A stretch of DNA of 46,071 bases. It comes from Planctomycetales bacterium. Lineage in GTDB: Bacteria; Planctomycetota; Planctomycetia; Planctomycetales; Planctomycetaceae. The stretch covers positions 1 through 46,071 of the forward strand of contig JAPLOA010000110.1 in the NCBI GenBank assembly GCA_026400835.1, written 5' to 3'. A model generated the notes under the pieces. The model was given only the letters and a program-made list of their open reading frames with translations. It was not told where the DNA came from and did not search any database. Each line of letters begins with the position of its first letter. Within the stretch, counting starts at the first letter, position 1. Positions 43,394 through 46,071 of the stretch are shown here, one piece after another. The position numbers and the translations under genes were made by a program.

Positions 43394-45082
43394 TTAGCCA
43401 GCAAAGCCGCTCATCGCGAACTCAGACATAAACTCGTCGATCGACCGACCGTAGGTCGCTCGTGATGCGACCATGACAGGCTGCTGTGGAGCTTCAACCG
43501 AGCCGACAGACTCTTCTGTTTCGACCGGAGCATCTTCAGTTGCTGGCGCTTCTAAAGACGGTTCTTCGTCCTGCTCGTCTTCGAAGATTGGAGTCAACTC
43601 ACCAACCGTTGCATCTGGACTGTCAGAGCTGGAGTCAATCAAGTCACCGAATTCGAAATCGAGTCCGGAGGAAGCAGTAGCTACAACTTCAGAAACCAGT
43701 GGTTCGATATCCGACACGGCTGGAGCCAAAGTCGTAACCAACAGTTCTTCCTCTTCCACGAAGAGCGGAGTAAAACCACTGCCGTTAACTGGAATCGCCA
43801 ACGTCGGAGTCACGACAACTGGTAGCGAAGTGGGTTGATTAACCACAACAGGCACGTTCACTGCCGGAGTTGCCACAGGAGTTGAAATCGTAACCGGCCC
43901 CATCACAGACGGAGTCGAATCGGTCGAAGGTGCTCCCGAGGTCACCGAGAAAACCTTAACAGGCTGGTCCCCACCCGCGTAGTCGCGGAAATTCATCCCG
44001 TAATAGTCCCGCCAGGGAATTTCAACACCGTCTACAACAATAAAGTGGTCCAGAAAGACAACGGGATCTTCTTCGATCCTTTCGCCTTCTTCAACGACGA
44101 CTTCTTCGTCAACGACGACTTCTCCGTCAACGACGACTTCTCCGTCACCTACTATGCCACGATAGGCCCAGGAAGGATCGTAGTCTTCCATCGTTGTGAT
44201 GTCGAAATGTTCTTCTTCAACGACTTCCGGCTTCTCTTCGCCGTCAACGACGTCTTCAGTCACTTCTGTAACATCTTCCGGCACGCCAGTGACAAATGAC
44301 CGATACGCCCATGATGGATCGTAGTCTTCCGGAGTTGTCACATTGACAAACTCTTCATCAACCACAACTTCTTCAACGACATCATTCAGAACCACTTCGT
44401 CTTTAGCAACGCCGCAGGTGAAGGCTAAATCGTCAACGACTTCTCCACTGGGCGCTCCAAACGAGCGGATAACCCACGATGGATCAAAGTCTTCAAAAGT
44501 CACTTCGACAGGCTCTTCACTATCGACTGCGACTTCATCGATCAGCAGGCCATCACAGACGGCGACTTCTGGATCGCCACCTTCAGATGACACAAAGCTG
44601 TAGAGCATCAGAGAAGGGTCGACGACTTCATTGGTGATATCGACCTCGCCGAATTCGGACTCTGCCCCATCACCTTTGTAGACGGGATAGTCTTCACAGG
44701 CGATGAGCTGCTGATCAACATCACCGCCACCGTCGAATGGCATGAAGCTGTAGAACATCAAAGACGGATCGACAACTTCGTTCTCATCGCCGTCACCCAG
44801 ATCTTCAAAGACTTCGCCTTCGATCATCGGCAACATCGTGCAGATCGCGAGTTCAGGAAGAAACTCGCCATCTTCTGGGGCTTCCAGGGTTGCTTCGAAG
44901 TCGACAACTTCTTCGGAGTCAGTGGCTTCAATATCTTCAATGACAACGGCGTCGGCATCCACAGCTGGCAGGCAAAGCCCGTCAGCACTGAGCAGAGCAC
45001 GCGTTTCACAGACTTCGGCGGCTCCCGAAAAAATCGGGGCGTCAAGCTTTCGGCGACCTGCTTTTCGCTTCTTAAAGGTCAT
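43394..45082 (-). CDS. Acidic repeat protein with planctomycete E-x-R-x-LL-S motif
   Basis: This 562-residue protein has a basic start (FKKRKAGRRK) followed by CETRALLSADG (25-35), the motif shared with two other large proteins in the window. The remainder is very acidic (long runs of Glu, Asp and Val). About five repeats of some 50 residues occur between residues 80 and 320: each carries DPS (105, 155, 200, 255, 302) followed by an aromatic-SF segment, and the first ones also a conserved Cys (81, 129, 176, 223). Examples are VVDPSLMFYSF and YDPSWAYRSF. The last 150 residues are rich in Thr, Pro and Val. No catalytic domain is visible. A cell-surface structural role is likely but unproven. 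AGGGAT precedes the ATG. Confidence 0.85.
   Translation of the reverse strand: MTFKKRKAGRRKLDAPIFSGAAEVCETRALLSADGLCLPAVDADAVVIEDIEATDSEEVVDFEATLEAPEDGEFLPELAICTMLPMIEGEVFEDLGDGDENEVVDPSLMFYSFMPFDGGGDVDQQLIACEDYPVYKGDGAESEFGEVDITNEVVDPSLMLYSFVSSEGGDPEVAVCDGLLIDEVAVDSEEPVEVTFEDFDPSWVIRSFGAPSGEVVDDLAFTCGVAKDEVVLNDVVEEVVVDEEFVNVTTPEDYDPSWAYRSFVTGVPEDVTEVTEDVVDGEEKPEVVEEEHFDITTMEDYDPSWAYRGIVGDGEVVVDGEVVVDEEVVVEEGERIEEDPVVFLDHFIVVDGVEIPWRDYYGMNFRDYAGGDQPVKVFSVTSGAPSTDSTPSVMGPVTISTPVATPAVNVPVVVNQPTSLPVVVTPTLAIPVNGSGFTPLFVEEEELLVTTLAPAVSDIEPLVSEVVATASSGLDFEFGDLIDSSSDSPDATVGELTPIFEDEQDEEPSLEAPATEDAPVETEESVGSVEAPQQPVMVASRATYGRSIDEFMSEFAMSGFAG
44092..44145. repeat. Three tandem 18-bp repeats inside the acidic-repeat gene
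   Basis: CAACGACGACTTCTCCGT-type units occur three times in a row (44092-44109, 44110-44127, 44128-44145), the first with one T for C change. They encode a repeated six-residue unit of the type GEVVVD. Such repeats can gain or lose copies by slippage without shifting the frame. Confidence 0.8.
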
Positions 45083-45672
45083 TTCTTTGATCCCTAAACT
45101 TCAACGACATCTATTCCGCTCGCGGGAGCGAAGTTGTTTATTGCCAAGACGATTAACGCCCGGGAAGTACTCCGCTGACAACCAGCACAAAGCCGGAATG
45201 GGCAGCATCATGGCATCCCTGGGAGCGCTGAATCAATCACAAAACCAAGCGTTTACGTCATTTACAGCGGATCATCGGAGGTTGGTTTTGAGTAATTCAG
45301 GCAGAATTTTCTGAAAGTCAGGGTCCCGGGGAGCCCGTTTCAGACTTTTCTGCTTTAGTCATCGTTAAGTAGGGACTTCGGAAAGCCTTTTTTCCGAAAG
45401 ATCGTCCGTTTTGAGGCTCGGGGCGGAGTGAAGGAGGGCTGCTGTCACGATTTTGCGGGCTAAGCGGCCAGATTCGCTTTTGGCGGTGCGCCGACGCGGG
45501 AAATGCCGTAGCGATGAAGTCGCTGGTCTCAGGAATCCTCCCGGAATATTCGCTCCATGCGAAGTTTCGCGCAGCGGAGGTTGTCTGGGAAATCCGCAAT
45601 CGAAGGCTGAGGGGCTTGCAATGGAGCTGATCCATTGAATAATCCGGCGTTGCGTTTTCCGCCGCGTCAAAC
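45083..45672. other. Intergenic region between acidic-repeat gene and SRP RNA
   Basis: This 590-bp region has no convincing gene; open frames at about 45318-45751 (minus) and elsewhere lack family features or ribosome sites. One hairpin is visible: TTCGGAAA (45377-45384) with TTTCCGAA (45391-45398), loop of six. The left part holds the promoter region of the acidic-repeat gene; the right part should hold the SRP RNA promoter. Confidence 0.4.
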
Positions 45673-45788
45673 GGGGGCGAAACGCTGTCTCCAATCGCGG
45701 CGGGTCCAGCCTAACCGGGTCAGGTCCGAGAGGAAGCAGCCCTGCGGTCACGGTACTCGGGTGCGTGCGGAGACAGCGTTCTGCCCCC
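45673..45788 (+). ncRNA. ffs: Signal recognition particle RNA, small bacterial type
   Basis: This RNA forms the scaffold of the bacterial SRP with Ffh. The conserved core GGTCAGGTCC, a GAGA tetraloop (45728-45731) and GGAAGCAGCC are present. The ends close with GGGGGC (45673-45678) pairing with GCCCCC (45783-45788), and a perfect 12-bp stem AACGCTGTCTCC (45681-45692) with 45769-45780. The length of about 116 bases fits the small form without an Alu domain. Exact ends are estimated from the pairing. Confidence 0.92.
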
Positions 45789-45858
45789 TTTGCGTTGATG
45801 GCCGGGTTTTGTCCACGATTTGAATTGCCTGATCCTCTTACAGTCGCCGCACTGGTGA

Positions 45859-45887
45859 TTGCGACCCTCGATTTTTCTTGTTAGAGT
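45859..45887 (+). promoter_or_regulatory. Putative promoter of tRNA-Pro
   Basis: TTGCGA (45859-45864) and TAGAGT (45882-45887) are separated by 17 bases, which would start transcription a few bases before the tRNA. Confidence 0.3.
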
Positions 45888-45897
45888 CATATTCACT

Positions 45898-45972
45898 CGG
45901 GAATTAGCGCAGCCTGGCTAGCGCGCTTGGCTGGGGGCCAAGAGGTCGCAGGTTCAAATCCTGTATTCCCGA
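45898..45972 (+). tRNA. tRNA-Pro (anticodon GGG)
   Basis: The cloverleaf is complete. The acceptor stem is CGGGAAT (45898-45904) with ATTCCCG (45965-45971) and A as discriminator. The anticodon stem CTTGG/CCAAG encloses the loop CTGGGGG, giving anticodon GGG. The T arm GCAGG-TTCAAAT-CCTGT has the usual TTC. CCA is not encoded and must be added after transcription. Confidence 0.97.
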
Positions 45973-45986
45973 CTTAAAGTCGTAAT

Positions 45987-46021
45987 GGCTCGCCAAACTC
46001 ATGGGGATGGCGAGCCTTTTT
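45987..46021 (+). terminator. Intrinsic terminator after tRNA-Pro
   Basis: GGCTCGCC (45987-45994) pairs with GGCGAGCC (46009-46016), followed by five T. Confidence 0.85.
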
Positions 46022-46071
46022 CGTTAATGAGGCAAGGAGTTAGTCGTCTTGACTGGTTCAAACGTCGACTG

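Noticed and set aside
45318-45751. Minus-strand frames of 105 and 128 residues before and across the SRP RNA start
   Set aside because: Composition is typical of chance frames in GC-rich DNA, and one runs into the SRP RNA gene.
1-46071. Mobile elements, prophage, CRISPR or restriction system
   Set aside because: No transposase, integrase, cas, methyltransferase-restriction or toxin-antitoxin signature was found; repeats seen are short palindromes and in-gene tandem repeats only.

Overview
The window looks like a chromosomal segment of a planctomycete (phylum Planctomycetota, probably order Planctomycetales). The evidence is a DUF1553/DUF1501 gene pair with a planctomycete-type cytochrome domain, a Tat-exported Gfo/Idh/MocA oxidoreductase, a secreted multihaem c-type cytochrome, and three large proteins with the N-terminal motif E-x-R-x-LL-[S/D] seen in planctomycete surface proteins. 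lpxK is also present. I see no insertion sequence, integrase, phage gene or CRISPR array.

Layout: 1-861 is the 5' part of an Ala/Thr-rich surface-type protein whose end lies outside the window. 1227-2203 holds an Rrf2 regulator and a single-domain response regulator with overlapping 3' ends, plus a possible 50-residue leader ORF. 2276-10439 holds a TPR metallopeptidase, an RluA-type pseudouridine synthase, a large M23 peptidase/FN3 protein and lpxK. 10745-12308 is an ABC transporter pair of the nitrate/taurine type without a binding protein. 12367-13977 is a fusion of an FAD oxidase with a YtqB/MnmM-type methyltransferase, a likely stand-in for the tRNA-modifying enzyme MnmC. 14151-21020 holds a Gfo/Idh/MocA oxidoreductase, an LRR lipoprotein, a tandem alpha/beta hydrolase, a pterin dehydratase and a LarA-like protein. 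21231-21425 encodes a Lys/Ala-rich histone-H1-like peptide.

21811-26461 is a compact metal-uptake operon: promoter, palindromic operator, lipoprotein binding protein, ATPase and two permeases. The genes overlap by 4 bp each. Both permeases end in a DtxR/MntR-like domain. 26710-36480 holds an HD protein, a dimethylformamidase-like secreted protein, small membrane proteins, a beta-propeller and pentahaem cytochrome pair, a secreted Cys/Pro-rich protein and a membrane-anchored thioredoxin. 36650-42949 holds the DUF1501 and DUF1553 genes and a ketoacyl synthase in which one active-site His is Gln. 43394-45082 encodes an acidic protein with five ~50-residue repeats. The right end carries the SRP RNA and a tRNA-Pro(GGG).

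A recurring feature is a set of near-perfect intergenic palindromes, several built around AGCCNNAGGCG. Most sit at gene 3' ends, so they may be both dispersed repeats and terminators. The most interesting leads are the MnmC-like fusion, the sensor-fused permeases with their candidate operator, and the palindrome family.
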